A stretch of DNA of 64,000 nt from Levilactobacillus senmaizukei DSM 21775 = NBRC 103853. GTDB lineage: Bacteria > Bacillota > Bacilli > Lactobacillales > Lactobacillaceae. The notes beneath the pieces were generated by a model that was given only the letters and a program-made list of their open reading frames with translations, made no database searches and was not told the origin of the DNA. This document shows positions 50,782 to 59,412 of the stretch, piece by piece. Each line of letters opens with the position of its first letter. Position 1 is the stretch's first letter. The stretch covers positions 1 through 64,000 of the forward strand of contig NZ_BCWD01000010.1 of the NCBI RefSeq assembly GCF_001592085.1. The letters run 5' to 3'. The translations under genes were made by a program, and so were the position numbers.

Positions 50782-52575
50782 ATGCAACGACTTAAACAGT
50801 ACCGGCGATTCTGGTTCGTGATCGTACTGGGGACAATTGCCCTGTGGCTGCAATTTGTTCAGCATCAGGGACGGATTGCCCAGTGGATTGTCACTGGATT
50901 GGGTATTTTGTTAGCTATTTTGATGTTTATCGAAATGGTTCAGACCCTGCGCTCTGGCAAATTTGGGGTGGACCTGTTGGCCATCACGGCGGTTGTGGCA
51001 ACACTGGCCGTTGGTGAGTACTGGGCCGCCTTGATTGTTCTGCTGATGTTGACCGGGGGAGATGCCCTGGAAGACTTTGCTGCCAGCAAGGCGAATAGTG
51101 AGCTACAGGAATTGTTGAACAATTCACCGCAAACCGCCCACCGTTTGGTCGATGATCAGGTGACGGATGTGCCTGTGGCTGCCGTCAGTGTTGGCGATCA
51201 AATGATGGTCCGTCCGGGTGAAGTCATGCCGGTTGATGGAACGTTGATGACCGGCCCAACAACGGTTAACGAGTCCTCACTAACTGGTGAGGCCCGCCCC
51301 ATCGATAAGGCTGCTGGTCAGACGGTTATGTCCGGTAGTGTCAATGGCGAGGCCTCGGTGGTTTTGCGCGCGGACCAAACCGCCGATAATAGTCAATATC
51401 AAAACATCGTTCGTTTAGTAAAGCAGGCCGAAGCCCAGCCGGCTAACTTTGTTCGGATGGCGGACCGGTATGCTGTCCCATTTACCTTGCTGGCCTACGT
51501 GATTGCAGGCCTGGCCTGGTTCTTCTCCGGTGATCCCGTTCGGTTAGCAGAAGTATTGGTTGTGGCCTCTCCTTGTCCACTGATCTTGGCGGCGCCGATA
51601 GCGCTAATTTCCGGGATGAGTCGGGCCAGTCGTAATGGGATCATTGTGAAGACGGGGACCACGCTGGAAAAATTAGCTCAGGTCAAGACCTTTGCCTTTG
51701 ATAAAACCGGGACGATTACGCAGGGCCAATTACTGGTCGACCAGGTGGTTCCGGTGACGGCAATCACCGCCGATAAACTGTTACAGCTTGCGGCTAGTAC
51801 CGAGCAGCATTCCGGCCACGTGTTGGCCCAGTCCATGGTCGCGGCCAACGAGCAGCCACTGTTAACGGCAACGGATGTTCAGGAGACCACGGCCCGGGGG
51901 GTGCAAGCCACCATTGACGGCCAATTGGTTAAGGCGGGGAAGGCCGACTTTGTGGCGGAAACGCCGATTGAACGGCCCGACCAGACGGCTGTCTTCGTGT
52001 CGATTGCCGGCATTTACCAAGGGTACGTGAGCTTTAGTGACCGTGTCCGGCCGGAGGCGGCCACCACGATGCGGGCGCTTCACGAGTTAGGCGTGGCCAA
52101 CCTGTTGATGATTTCTGGGGATCGCCTGGCTATTGCTCAGGCAATCGCCAAGGACGTTGGCATCGATCAGGTGCATGCCGATCGGTTGCCGGCAGAAAAA
52201 ATCGATGTTTTGACGGAGCTCCCTAAAGAGCAACGGCCGGTCGCCATGGTTGGGGATGGGATCAATGATGCCCCTTCCTTGGCAATGGCCGATGTCGGGA
52301 TTGCCATGGGCGCCCATGGGGCGACTGCGGCGAGTGAGTCAGCCGATGCCGTGGTGCTGAAGGATGACCTGACGCGAGTGAGTGTCGCCCGTAAGATTGC
52401 CCAGGATACCATGCGGGTTGCCAAACAGGCGGTGTTGATTGGGATCTTTATCTGTACCGGGCTGATGATCATTGCCAGCTTTGGGGTCATTCCCGCGATC
52501 ATTGGTGCGGTCTTCCAAGAAGTGGTGGATACCGTGACGATTCTCTATGCACTACGGGCGCGGAGCGATCGTTAA
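50782..52575 (+). CDS. P1B-type heavy-metal ATPase with SPC motif
   Basis: A 597-residue ATP-driven metal exporter without an N-terminal metal-binding domain. The phosphorylated Asp307 is in FDKTGTITQG, the translocation motif is Ser263-Pro-Cys265-Pro in VVASPCPLIL, the actuator motif is SLTGEARP near residue 170, and the hinge is MVGDGINDAPSLAMADVGIA near 490. The SPC motif points to the Co/Zn/Cd-type P1B classes rather than CPC copper pumps, but the exact metal is not determined by sequence alone. The ATG has GAAGGAG 8 bases upstream. A multicopper oxidase, a CzrA-like repressor and CadD follow, so this is a metal-resistance locus. Confidence 0.9.
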   Translation: MQRLKQYRRFWFVIVLGTIALWLQFVQHQGRIAQWIVTGLGILLAILMFIEMVQTLRSGKFGVDLLAITAVVATLAVGEYWAALIVLLMLTGGDALEDFAASKANSELQELLNNSPQTAHRLVDDQVTDVPVAAVSVGDQMMVRPGEVMPVDGTLMTGPTTVNESSLTGEARPIDKAAGQTVMSGSVNGEASVVLRADQTADNSQYQNIVRLVKQAEAQPANFVRMADRYAVPFTLLAYVIAGLAWFFSGDPVRLAEVLVVASPCPLILAAPIALISGMSRASRNGIIVKTGTTLEKLAQVKTFAFDKTGTITQGQLLVDQVVPVTAITADKLLQLAASTEQHSGHVLAQSMVAANEQPLLTATDVQETTARGVQATIDGQLVKAGKADFVAETPIERPDQTAVFVSIAGIYQGYVSFSDRVRPEAATTMRALHELGVANLLMISGDRLAIAQAIAKDVGIDQVHADRLPAEKIDVLTELPKEQRPVAMVGDGINDAPSLAMADVGIAMGAHGATAASESADAVVLKDDLTRVSVARKIAQDTMRVAKQAVLIGIFICTGLMIIASFGVIPAIIGAVFQEVVDTVTILYALRARSDR

Positions 52576-52692
52576 CCTTTTCAATCAATTAAACTAAGCG
52601 AATTTTTCCGGCCGAAACTTTTCGTGTTCCGGAATGGATGCGGTATCATGGACATGTAAGATTTTTCAATAAATCGTAGGGGAGCCTTAAAG

Positions 52693-54228
52693 ATGACAAA
52701 ATCAATTAACACCGATTATTTCTTTGATGAAGCGGCATATAACACCCATGACGGGGGCTATGTGCCACTGGCAGAACCGAAAACGCCACAACAACCGTTG
52801 CGGATTCCACCATTATTGAAGCCAGACAAGGAAACGGCAACGGATACTTATTACACGGTCGAAGCCCAGGCTGGGGAAACGCAACTCCTCCCAGGTAAGA
52901 AGACGAAGACCTGGGGCTACAATGGGTCGTTACTGGGCCAAACGGTAGTCTTTCCTAAGGGGAAGACGATGCATATTGATTTAAAAAATAGTTTGCCAGA
53001 GTTGACCACTTTCCACTGGCATGGTCTGAACGTTCCCGGACCCTATACCGATGGTGGTTGTCACGCCCCGGTTTACCCCGGGAAGACCCGGCACATTGAT
53101 TTCAAGGTTGACCAACCGGCCGCAACCTTGTGGCTCCACGCCCATCCGTGTCCATCGACGGCCGAACAGGTTTGGCATGGCTTAGCTGGGTTGGCATTGG
53201 TTACCGACGAAGAGGAAGCCAAGTTACCATTCCCACGCAATTATGGGGTCGACGACATTCCGTTGGTTTTGCAAGACCGGCGATTCCACGAAGATAATCA
53301 ATGGGATTACGAAGCAGACTACGATCCAGATGGTGTGCAAGGCCCAACGCCAATGATTAATGGCACGATCAATCCATACTTTGACGTCTCGACCCAACGG
53401 ATTCGTTTGCGGATCCTCGATGGGGCGAACCGGCGTGAATGGCGGTTGCACTTCAGTGACGATCTCCCATTTACTCAAATCGCCTCGGATGGGGGCATCT
53501 TGCCTAGTCCCGTGAAGTTTACCCACCTGATGTTGACCTGTGCCGAACGGGCCGAGATCATCGTTGACTTTGGCGATGTCACCCCTGGACAAACGGTCAC
53601 CTTGTATAGTGATGACGTGCCAATCGTTCGGTTCCGGGTTCACGATTTTGCGGCGGACGATGTGACGCTGCCCAGCCACTTGGTCGACATTCCCGATCCA
53701 AGCGTGACGCCCGATATGCCCGTCCGGAAGGTCGTCATGTCTGGGATGGACGAAGCGGTCATGATGGACGGCAAGAAGTTTGAAATGCAACGGATTGATG
53801 CCAGACAAAAGGTTGGCAACGTTGAGCTTTGGGACGTTACCAACACGAATGATATGGAAGGTGGCATGGTCCACCCATTCCACATGCATGGGACACAATT
53901 CCTGGTGATCTCACGGAATGGGCATGCGCCATACGCCAATGAACATGGGTTCAAGGATACCGTTGGGGTTAATCCGGGCGAAACGGTTAGACTGAAGGTT
54001 TGGTTCGACAAGCCCGGCGTCTTCATGTATCACTGCCACATCATCGAGCACGAAGATGGTGGGATGATGGCGCAAATCGAGGCCTTTGACCCCGACCATC
54101 CACAAACATACAAGCTGATGGACATGGATACCTTGATGAAGGCGGTCGCGGAAGAACGGGGCATCGACGTCAAGGACCTCCATTTGGCTGGGATGAGTTC
54201 GTATGAGAAGATGGGGATGAAGATGTAA
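52693..54228 (+). CDS. Multicopper oxidase (laccase/CueO-like)
   Basis: A 511-residue three-domain cupredoxin oxidase that couples substrate oxidation to four-electron reduction of oxygen. All copper ligands are visible: HWHGL (first His at residue 108), HAHPC near 151, HPFHMHG near 396 and HCHIIEHEDGGMM near 448, the last with the type 1 Cys, His and Met. There is no Tat or Sec signal peptide, so it is probably cytosolic, like other lactobacillus laccases. Reported activities of such enzymes include phenols, Cu(I) or Mn(II), and biogenic amines; which applies here is unknown. The ATG has AGGGGAG upstream. It follows the metal ATPase. Confidence 0.92.
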   Translation: MTKSINTDYFFDEAAYNTHDGGYVPLAEPKTPQQPLRIPPLLKPDKETATDTYYTVEAQAGETQLLPGKKTKTWGYNGSLLGQTVVFPKGKTMHIDLKNSLPELTTFHWHGLNVPGPYTDGGCHAPVYPGKTRHIDFKVDQPAATLWLHAHPCPSTAEQVWHGLAGLALVTDEEEAKLPFPRNYGVDDIPLVLQDRRFHEDNQWDYEADYDPDGVQGPTPMINGTINPYFDVSTQRIRLRILDGANRREWRLHFSDDLPFTQIASDGGILPSPVKFTHLMLTCAERAEIIVDFGDVTPGQTVTLYSDDVPIVRFRVHDFAADDVTLPSHLVDIPDPSVTPDMPVRKVVMSGMDEAVMMDGKKFEMQRIDARQKVGNVELWDVTNTNDMEGGMVHPFHMHGTQFLVISRNGHAPYANEHGFKDTVGVNPGETVRLKVWFDKPGVFMYHCHIIEHEDGGMMAQIEAFDPDHPQTYKLMDMDTLMKAVAEERGIDVKDLHLAGMSSYEKMGMKM

Positions 54229-54288
54229 ACGTCCAACGAACCATGGGATTCCTTGCGACTTCGTTCTAGTTAAGTGAAAATGAGTCAC

Positions 54289-54326
54289 AAAAAAGCTGTT
54301 TGGAAGTAAAATTCCAAACAGCTTTT
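54289..54326. terminator. Bidirectional terminator between oxidase and ArsR genes
   Basis: AAAAGCTGTTTGGAA pairs perfectly with TTCCAAACAGCTTTT. It overlaps the stop of the minus-strand ArsR gene. Confidence 0.93.
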
Positions 54327-54663
54327 ATTGACCATGCTTCTTGCCCCGCAGCACGTGGTCAACGTGCGCTAACGTCTCGTTCACGATATCTAAAATGTGG
54401 GGATCGTCTAATTCGTAAAAACTCTGCTTACCAACCCGTTGGGCGGTAACCAACTGTTCCTTCTTCAGCAAGGCCAATTGATGGGAAACCACCGATTGTT
54501 CAACGTCCAGCAACTCACTGAGTTGGCTGACATTGAGTTCCTGTTGTTCCAATAAATAGAGAATTTGTAGGCGCGTCGTATTGCTGAGGAGTTTAAAGAT
54601 ATCCTGTGAGGCCGCTAAGGATGGCTGAGCAATCAGATGTAGCTCTTTTTCAGAATCTGCCAT
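54325..54663 (-). CDS. ArsR/SmtB-family metal-sensing repressor, CzrA-like
   Basis: A 112-residue winged-helix repressor. The helix-turn-helix is [20 protein letters not shown] (about residues 43-62). The last helix carries Asp-x-His-x10-His-x2-His ([18 protein letters not shown]), exactly the spacing of the alpha-5 Zn/Co site of CzrA (D84, H86, H97, H100 in the Staphylococcus protein). There is no alpha-3 CxC site, so Cd/Pb sensing of the CadC type is unlikely. The start at 54663 is used because AAAGGAG lies about 11 bases upstream; an upstream in-frame ATG overlaps that site. It is divergent from CadD across palindromic DNA. Confidence 0.9.
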   Translation of the reverse strand: MADSEKELHLIAQPSLAASQDIFKLLSNTTRLQILYLLEQQELNVSQLSELLDVEQSVVSHQLALLKKEQLVTAQRVGKQSFYELDDPHILDIVNETLAHVDHVLRGKKHGQ

Positions 54664-54690
54664 TAAAAAGCTTGCTCCTTTCATATGTAC

Positions 54691-54706
54691 ATGTTAACAT
54701 ATGTTA
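54691..54706. promoter_or_regulatory. Operator region shared by ArsR and cadD genes
   Basis: Two overlapping perfect dyads, ATGTTAACAT (54691-54700) and TAACATATGTTA (54695-54706), lie between the divergent starts, with a third copy-like TAACATACAT just after. This matches the AT-rich dyad style of ArsR/SmtB operators and probably controls both genes. Confidence 0.7.
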
Positions 54707-54731
54707 AAGATAACATACATAGGGAGATGGG

Positions 54732-55340
54732 ATGATGTACAAGACGATTTTGACCGGAGTCACGGCATATATCTCTACCGGACTTGATTACCTAGTTATT
54801 CTAATGGTAATTTTCGGCCGCGTAAAGCATCAAGATCGCTGGTTAGTCTTGATTGGAGACTTTTTAGGAACGATTGTTTTAGTCGGGAGTTCGCTAGCAT
54901 TGGCGTTCTTCCTAGGATTTGTGCCGGCACCATGGCTGTTAGGCCTGCTGGGACTCATTCCAATTTTCTTAGGAATTAAGCTGTGGGTGCAAGGGGATGA
55001 CGATGATGAGGCGGCCATTGCGTCGAAGGTGACGGACCCTAAGAGCCTCATTGGGAGTGTTGCTTTGATCACGATGGCGACGTGTGGGGCTGACAACGTG
55101 GGCATTTACGTGCCTCTTTTTACCACGGTGGCCACAAATGAAATTCCTTTAATCTTGTTGACCTTTGCGGTGATGGTGGTGATCTTTTGGGAACTCGGTT
55201 ATCGACTGGCTTGTTTACCTAAGGTGGCGATGATCCTGGATCGGCAAGGGCGCTACATTACCGTGGCCGTCTATATTCTGTTAGGATTGTATATTCTTTG
55301 GGAAAATGGGACGGTGCAACATTTGTTGGCGATCAAATAA
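54732..55340 (+). CDS. cadD: CadD-family cadmium resistance transporter
   Basis: A 202-residue membrane protein with five to six predicted helices, of the CadD branch of the LysE superfamily. The start GVTAYISTGLDYLVILMVIFG and the charged loop WVQGDDDDE between the helices are typical; a central MATCGADNVGIYVPLF helix carries the conserved Cys-Gly-Ala-Asp-Asn. It is expected to export Cd2+ (perhaps Zn2+). Two adjacent ATG codons (54732 and 54735) are possible starts after AGGGAG. The CzrA-like repressor is encoded divergently, and the operator lies between them. Confidence 0.87.
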   Translation: MMYKTILTGVTAYISTGLDYLVILMVIFGRVKHQDRWLVLIGDFLGTIVLVGSSLALAFFLGFVPAPWLLGLLGLIPIFLGIKLWVQGDDDDEAAIASKVTDPKSLIGSVALITMATCGADNVGIYVPLFTTVATNEIPLILLTFAVMVVIFWELGYRLACLPKVAMILDRQGRYITVAVYILLGLYILWENGTVQHLLAIK

Positions 55341-55375
55341 AGTGCGGAGACCATGACGGTCGCTGCACTTTTTTT
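55341..55375 (+). terminator. Terminator after cadD
   Basis: AGTGCgGaGACC pairs with GGTCgCtGCACT and runs into seven T. Confidence 0.82.
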
Positions 55376-55379
55376 GCGT

Positions 55380-56411
55380 TTAGAAGAACCACATACTGGC
55401 AAGCGTCACGCCGGTTAGCAAGATCACCGAAGCGAGGGTCGCAGCCAAAAACGCGTTGCCGCCGCGCTGAAAGATGACGCGGAAGTTAACACTCATTCCT
55501 AAGGCGGCCATGGCCATCCCCAAGAAGAGGTAGGCTAGCTTGACGAGACCGGCAATAATGGCTGTCCCCATTGGTAGCCAGGTCCCCAGGATGCTCGTCA
55601 ACAGGAAGCCTGCCATAAACCAGGGAATGGGCAACTTAGTGTGTTCGTTCGTGGTTGCGGCCGCCATCGTTTGTTTCTGGTACCACCAGCCAATGATTAA
55701 GGCGGCCGGCGCTAATAGAAGAACCCGCGAAAGCTTGGTGATGATAGCGGTGTCCAGACTGACTGGGCCGCCAGCACTCCCGGCCGCAACAGCATGGGCA
55801 ATTTCGTGAAGTGACCCACCGGTCATGACTCCGAATTGGACGGCTGATAAATGCAGCAACGGCTTTAGACCAATTTCAATCAGGGTAAACACGGTCCCAA
55901 GAATGGCCACGATGGCGACCGCCAGAACCTCATTTTCTCGCTGGTGTTCGGCCTGTTCGGGAGCGACCTTAATCTGTGGCGAGACCCCTATGACCGCTGC
56001 GGCACCACAGATACTGGTTCCGGTTGCGGTTAAAATGGCGAGCTCCCGGTCGACACCTAACTTTCGGCTGAGGTTATAGGTCAGTAGCACCATGCCGGTG
56101 ACCACCACCGCCGCTAGGGTGATTGTTTTGACCCCCGCCTGGGCGAGTTGGATCAGATTGAGCTTGAACCCTAATAGAATAATGCCTAAACGTAAAAATT
56201 TATTGCTGATGAAGCCAATGCCAGCGCGGTTGGTCTGAATGACGCTGGGCGTAACTTGGCACGCCATGCCCAGTAACAGCGCGATGACGAGGGCGCCCAC
56301 CAGGTTGAGGTAGGGGAGCTGAGTCAAGGCGCTGCCGGCGACGGCACAAACGAGGGTTAGCGCGGTAGCCCCCCAGAAGCTGCGGGTGATTAATGTTGTG
56401 CGGATAGTCAT
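55380..56411 (-). CDS. YeiH/UPF0324 family membrane protein, putative sulfate or anion exporter
   Basis: A 343-residue polytopic protein with about ten helices, of the YeiH family (PSE, putative sulfate exporter in some databases). Motifs: LVGALVIALLLGMACQ near residue 35, FLRLGIILLGFKLNL near 74, ATGTSICGAAAVIGVSPQI near 130 and MTGGSLHEIAHAVAAG near 200, all typical. The second of two adjacent ATG codons (56411) is better spaced from AAGGAG. A LysR gene is encoded divergently 113 bases away, as yeiE is near yeiH in Escherichia coli. The transport substrate is not established for this family. Confidence 0.87.
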   Translation of the reverse strand: MTIRTTLITRSFWGATALTLVCAVAGSALTQLPYLNLVGALVIALLLGMACQVTPSVIQTNRAGIGFISNKFLRLGIILLGFKLNLIQLAQAGVKTITLAAVVVTGMVLLTYNLSRKLGVDRELAILTATGTSICGAAAVIGVSPQIKVAPEQAEHQRENEVLAVAIVAILGTVFTLIEIGLKPLLHLSAVQFGVMTGGSLHEIAHAVAAGSAGGPVSLDTAIITKLSRVLLLAPAALIIGWWYQKQTMAAATTNEHTKLPIPWFMAGFLLTSILGTWLPMGTAIIAGLVKLAYLFLGMAMAALGMSVNFRVIFQRGGNAFLAATLASVILLTGVTLASMWFF

Positions 56412-56524
56412 CATGAGTCTCCTTTATTCATACTTGATGACTTTAGTTTACTGGATTTTGATTATAAGTTAAAATTGGGATATTTAATAACAATATAAGT
56501 AATGATTATAAAGGAGAGTTGAGA

Positions 56525-57391
56525 ATGCTTGATGCTCGGTACCAAACGTTTCTGGTGTTATCACAGACGCGATCTTACACGCAAACGGCCCACAGACGCT
56601 ACATCACCCAACCGGCAGTGACCCAGCAGATTAAAAGTTTGGAGGCGGAACTTGGGGTGCAGTTGGTTAGTTATCGGCGGCCTCACTTGACTATCACTTC
56701 AGCGGGGACGGAATTGGCCATGTTTGTTCAGCGGGTTCAGGTTGAGGCCGATAAACTGGTGACGGGGATCCGGACGCCACAGGGACGGCAATCGCTCACG
56801 TTTAGCACGACGCTTTCATTGAGTGAGTTTTTAGCGCCACAGCTCATTCAAACGATTCAAACGGCGACGGCACTTAGGCAGATTAACTGTCAGGTGACGA
56901 ATACCCGAGCAGCTTTAGCCGCCATCGACCAAGGAAATAGCGATTTTGCACTCATTGAGGGGAATTTTGATAAGCAGCGATATGACTATCGGGTTGTTCG
57001 GCAAGAACCCTTTGTGGGCGTGGTTGCGGCCACTAACCCGCTCGCCCAAAAGGTCACGGTTTCCTGGCGTGACTTGGTCAGTCAACCGCTGTTGATTCGT
57101 GAGCTGGGTTCCGGTAGCCGCGAGATTCTGGTGAGCTTAGCCCAGGCATCAAACATTGACCTAGCGGACTTTAAACAACTTATTACGGTGAACAATCCGG
57201 CGGCAATCCGACAACTATTGTTGCGCAATGTTGGCATCAGCTTTGTTTACCGGTCGGTAGTGGCTGATGAATTGGCTACCGGCACGCTCCGGGAGCTCCC
57301 GTTAACTCCGGTCGTTCATGATTTAGCGTTAGTTTACGCTCACAATAGCTTTTTTGCCGACGACTACGCTCGCTGGGCTGAGATGTTATAA
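56525..57391 (+). CDS. LysR-family transcriptional regulator
   Basis: A 288-residue LysR regulator with an N-terminal winged helix (YQTFLVLSQTRSYTQTAHRR; ITQPAVTQQIKSLEAELGVQ) and an effector-binding domain from about residue 90. The ATG at 56525 is favoured over an in-frame TTG at 56519 by the position of AAAGGAG. It is divergent from the YeiH-family gene and probably activates it; YeiE plays that role for yeiH in enterobacteria. The effector is unknown. Confidence 0.9.
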   Translation: MLDARYQTFLVLSQTRSYTQTAHRRYITQPAVTQQIKSLEAELGVQLVSYRRPHLTITSAGTELAMFVQRVQVEADKLVTGIRTPQGRQSLTFSTTLSLSEFLAPQLIQTIQTATALRQINCQVTNTRAALAAIDQGNSDFALIEGNFDKQRYDYRVVRQEPFVGVVAATNPLAQKVTVSWRDLVSQPLLIRELGSGSREILVSLAQASNIDLADFKQLITVNNPAAIRQLLLRNVGISFVYRSVVADELATGTLRELPLTPVVHDLALVYAHNSFFADDYARWAEML

Positions 57392-57497
57392 GCAATGTTG
57401 CCCATTAATAGATAAGCATATGATTAGACATTCTGACCTGAATATTGGTACACTCATAATATTGTTCAAAAAAATTTATGAGAAGGGGTGAGCCATC

Positions 57498-58694
57498 GTG
57501 ACGAAAAAAACGAAACGGGCCATTTTTATCTTAATATTCAGTGAATTTCTAGTCTGCTTAGGAATTAGTTTAGTTATACCAGTGATGCCATTTATCAAGA
57601 ATCAACTTCATTTAACCGCAACGGATATGGGGATCATGAACTCGTTGTTTGCTTTCGCTCAGTTTGTGGCCTCACCCCTAGTTGGCCGGCTCTCTGACAA
57701 GATTGGTCGGAAGCCGGTTTTGACTGCGGGACTGGTGCTATATATGGTCTCAGAAGTCTTATTTGCCCTTACAAACCAATTATGGGTATTTAACATTTCA
57801 CGGTTAATCGGGGGGCTTTCCGCCGCAATGGTGGTCCCAACGGCCATGGCGCTGGCGTCTGACATTACGACGAAGCACCAACGGGCTCGAGTGATTGGGT
57901 GGCTCTCCGCGGCCTTCAGCGGTGGTTTAATCTTAGGCCCGGGTATTGGTGGAATTTTGGCGGGGATTAGTTACAAGACGCCCTTCTGGGTTGCCGGTGC
58001 GCTAGGTTTAATTAGTGCCATCGTCTTAGCCAGTCTGTTACCAAGCGATGACGAGACGCGCGATACCGTGACGGAAACGACGGAAGCGATCACACCGACG
58101 GCGCATCCAATGAGTCGGGCCTTCTGGACGGTACCGATTATTATCCTTTTCACGATGATCTTGGTTTCTTCCTTCGGCCTTCAAGGCTTTGAAAGTATTT
58201 ACAGTATTTATGTTAACGAGGTCTTTCACTTCAGTTTAAGCAACATTGCGATGGTCTTAACTTTAAATGGGTTAATTTCATTATTCCTACAAGTGGCACT
58301 CTTTGATACCTTTGTGAACCGGTTCGGTGAACGACGAGTGATTCGGGCATGTTTCTTCTTAGGTGCCGTCGCTGTTGTCTGGATAACGCAAGCCCATTCT
58401 AAATTAGAAGTTATGATTGCCACATTGATTATCTTTTCGGCGTTCGATCTCCTACGGCCGGCAATTACCACACTGTTGACCAAGGCTAGTGAATCTAACC
58501 AAGGACTCATTAACGGACTGAATATGTCATTGACGAGTGTCGGCAACATTGTTGGACCAATCATGTCGGGGATGCTTCTCGACATGAACAACCACTACCC
58601 ATACCTAGTGGTTGCGGTCTTCCTGGTCATTTCTTACCTAATGGCTTTCATGCTAAAACAACCTGAAGCAGCTAAACCACAGCGAGTGGAATGA
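57498..58694 (+). CDS. MFS multidrug exporter, NorA/Bmr-like
   Basis: A 398-residue 12-helix exporter. The first helix (FSEFLVCLGISLVIPVMPFI) and motif A (PLVGRLSDKIGRKPVL, about residue 60) match NorA/Bmr-type DHA1 drug pumps; motif C is GWLSAAFSGGLILGPGIGG near 135. The start is GTG with AAGGGGTGAG upstream. It is a single gene, followed at once by the structured RNA candidate. Substrates are not determinable. Confidence 0.9.
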   Translation: MTKKTKRAIFILIFSEFLVCLGISLVIPVMPFIKNQLHLTATDMGIMNSLFAFAQFVASPLVGRLSDKIGRKPVLTAGLVLYMVSEVLFALTNQLWVFNISRLIGGLSAAMVVPTAMALASDITTKHQRARVIGWLSAAFSGGLILGPGIGGILAGISYKTPFWVAGALGLISAIVLASLLPSDDETRDTVTETTEAITPTAHPMSRAFWTVPIIILFTMILVSSFGLQGFESIYSIYVNEVFHFSLSNIAMVLTLNGLISLFLQVALFDTFVNRFGERRVIRACFFLGAVAVVWITQAHSKLEVMIATLIIFSAFDLLRPAITTLLTKASESNQGLINGLNMSLTSVGNIVGPIMSGMLLDMNNHYPYLVVAVFLVISYLMAFMLKQPEAAKPQRVE

Positions 58695-58716
58695 TTTTTA
58701 ATCTTATATTGGGTCG

Positions 58717-58977
58717 CCAAAGGCGGCCAGACGCCACCCCATGTGGCAGACCTGAAGCCGGAAAAGCGGTCTTCAGGGCAACTTTGAACCGCACCAAAAC
58801 CGTGTGGTTCAAAGTTTGGTCAAGGGGTTCTGTCTGGCCGCTTTTGGTTTGAAGGCGAGCTGGGAGACCGGTCTGTGGCTCCCGGCGGGCCCCATAGGAC
58901 GCAGCTTCTAACCGCCGGCGGCGTTCATTAAACGCAAACCAACAAAAAGACGTTCGGAATTACCCGGACGTCTTTTT
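58717..58977 (+). ncRNA. Candidate structured non-coding RNA with terminator
   Basis: No gene fits this stretch, but it folds strongly. A 16-bp closing stem (58717-58732 with 58832-58847, one G-U pair) encloses three hairpins: GCCAC/GTGGC (58733-58747), CCTGAAG/CTTCAGG (58751-58777) and a 15-bp stem (58780-58794 with 58802-58816, one G-U pair). Downstream are GCTGGGAG/CTCCCGGC (58859-58886, one U-G pair), GCGTT/AACGC (58921-58935) and a 14-bp terminator ending in five T (58944-58977, one U-G pair). All four wobbles pair only on the plus strand, which argues for plus-strand RNA. It matches no family I can name; it is not tmRNA, RNase P or SRP RNA by sequence. No clear promoter is seen; TATATT at 58705 is the best -10. 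Confidence 0.7.
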
Positions 58978-59258
58978 GCTCCCCCAAGGCTCCAATGGCC
59001 ATGGACTATTCTGCTAGTCGTGTGTAAGTCGTCCAGAGTCCCCAAGACTTGGACGAATGCAGAACGATTGTTAGTTGAAAGTGGGTATTGTTTCGGTCGA
59101 TTCCCCTAACCGACCGGAAGCCACGATAATAGTTAATGAAACGCTGACTAAGATTACGGCTCCTAATCAGCGAGCAACGGCCAATGCCACCTCGCTCCCC
59201 CAAGTAAGATGGCCTGACTTGATGTTGCAAGTTCATTGTACCGAGTAAATGGTAAATG
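58978..59258. other. Structured intergenic DNA flanked by an 11-bp direct repeat
   Basis: GCTCCCCCAAG occurs at 58978-58988 and again at 59194-59204, each followed closely by ATGGCC. Between the copies are stable dyads: TTCTGC/GCAGAA (59009-59064) enclosing TCGTCCA/TGGACGA, GTGG...CCAC (59081-59124) enclosing TTTCGGTCG/CGACCGGAA, and GCTGA/TCAGC (near 59141-59172). The wobble evidence is mixed: the CGGTCG stem favours plus, the GCTGA stem favours minus. No gene is supported; a 76-codon minus-strand open frame lacks a ribosome site. Confidence 0.5.
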
Positions 59259-59289
59259 AGTAATCCAGTAATATAGTAATTGGATTACT
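59259..59289. repeat. 9-bp inverted repeat upstream of the AraC gene
   Basis: AGTAATCCA and TGGATTACT are perfect complements 13 bases apart, about 125 bases before the AraC-family start. It could be an operator; no T run follows. Confidence 0.5.
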
Positions 59290-59412
59290 AAATTTAACCA
59301 TCTTCAGGATGGATGTGGTACGCTGTGGTTACAAGGATTTAAAAATTGGTCTATTTGGGGTGTAACGTGATGTATCCGCTTACATAGACATCGAAACTGG
59401 GAGGGATAATAG

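Noticed and set aside
58717-59258. tmRNA, RNase P RNA, SRP RNA, group II intron or T-box leader
   Set aside because: None of the hallmark conserved segments of these RNAs could be found in the folded region.
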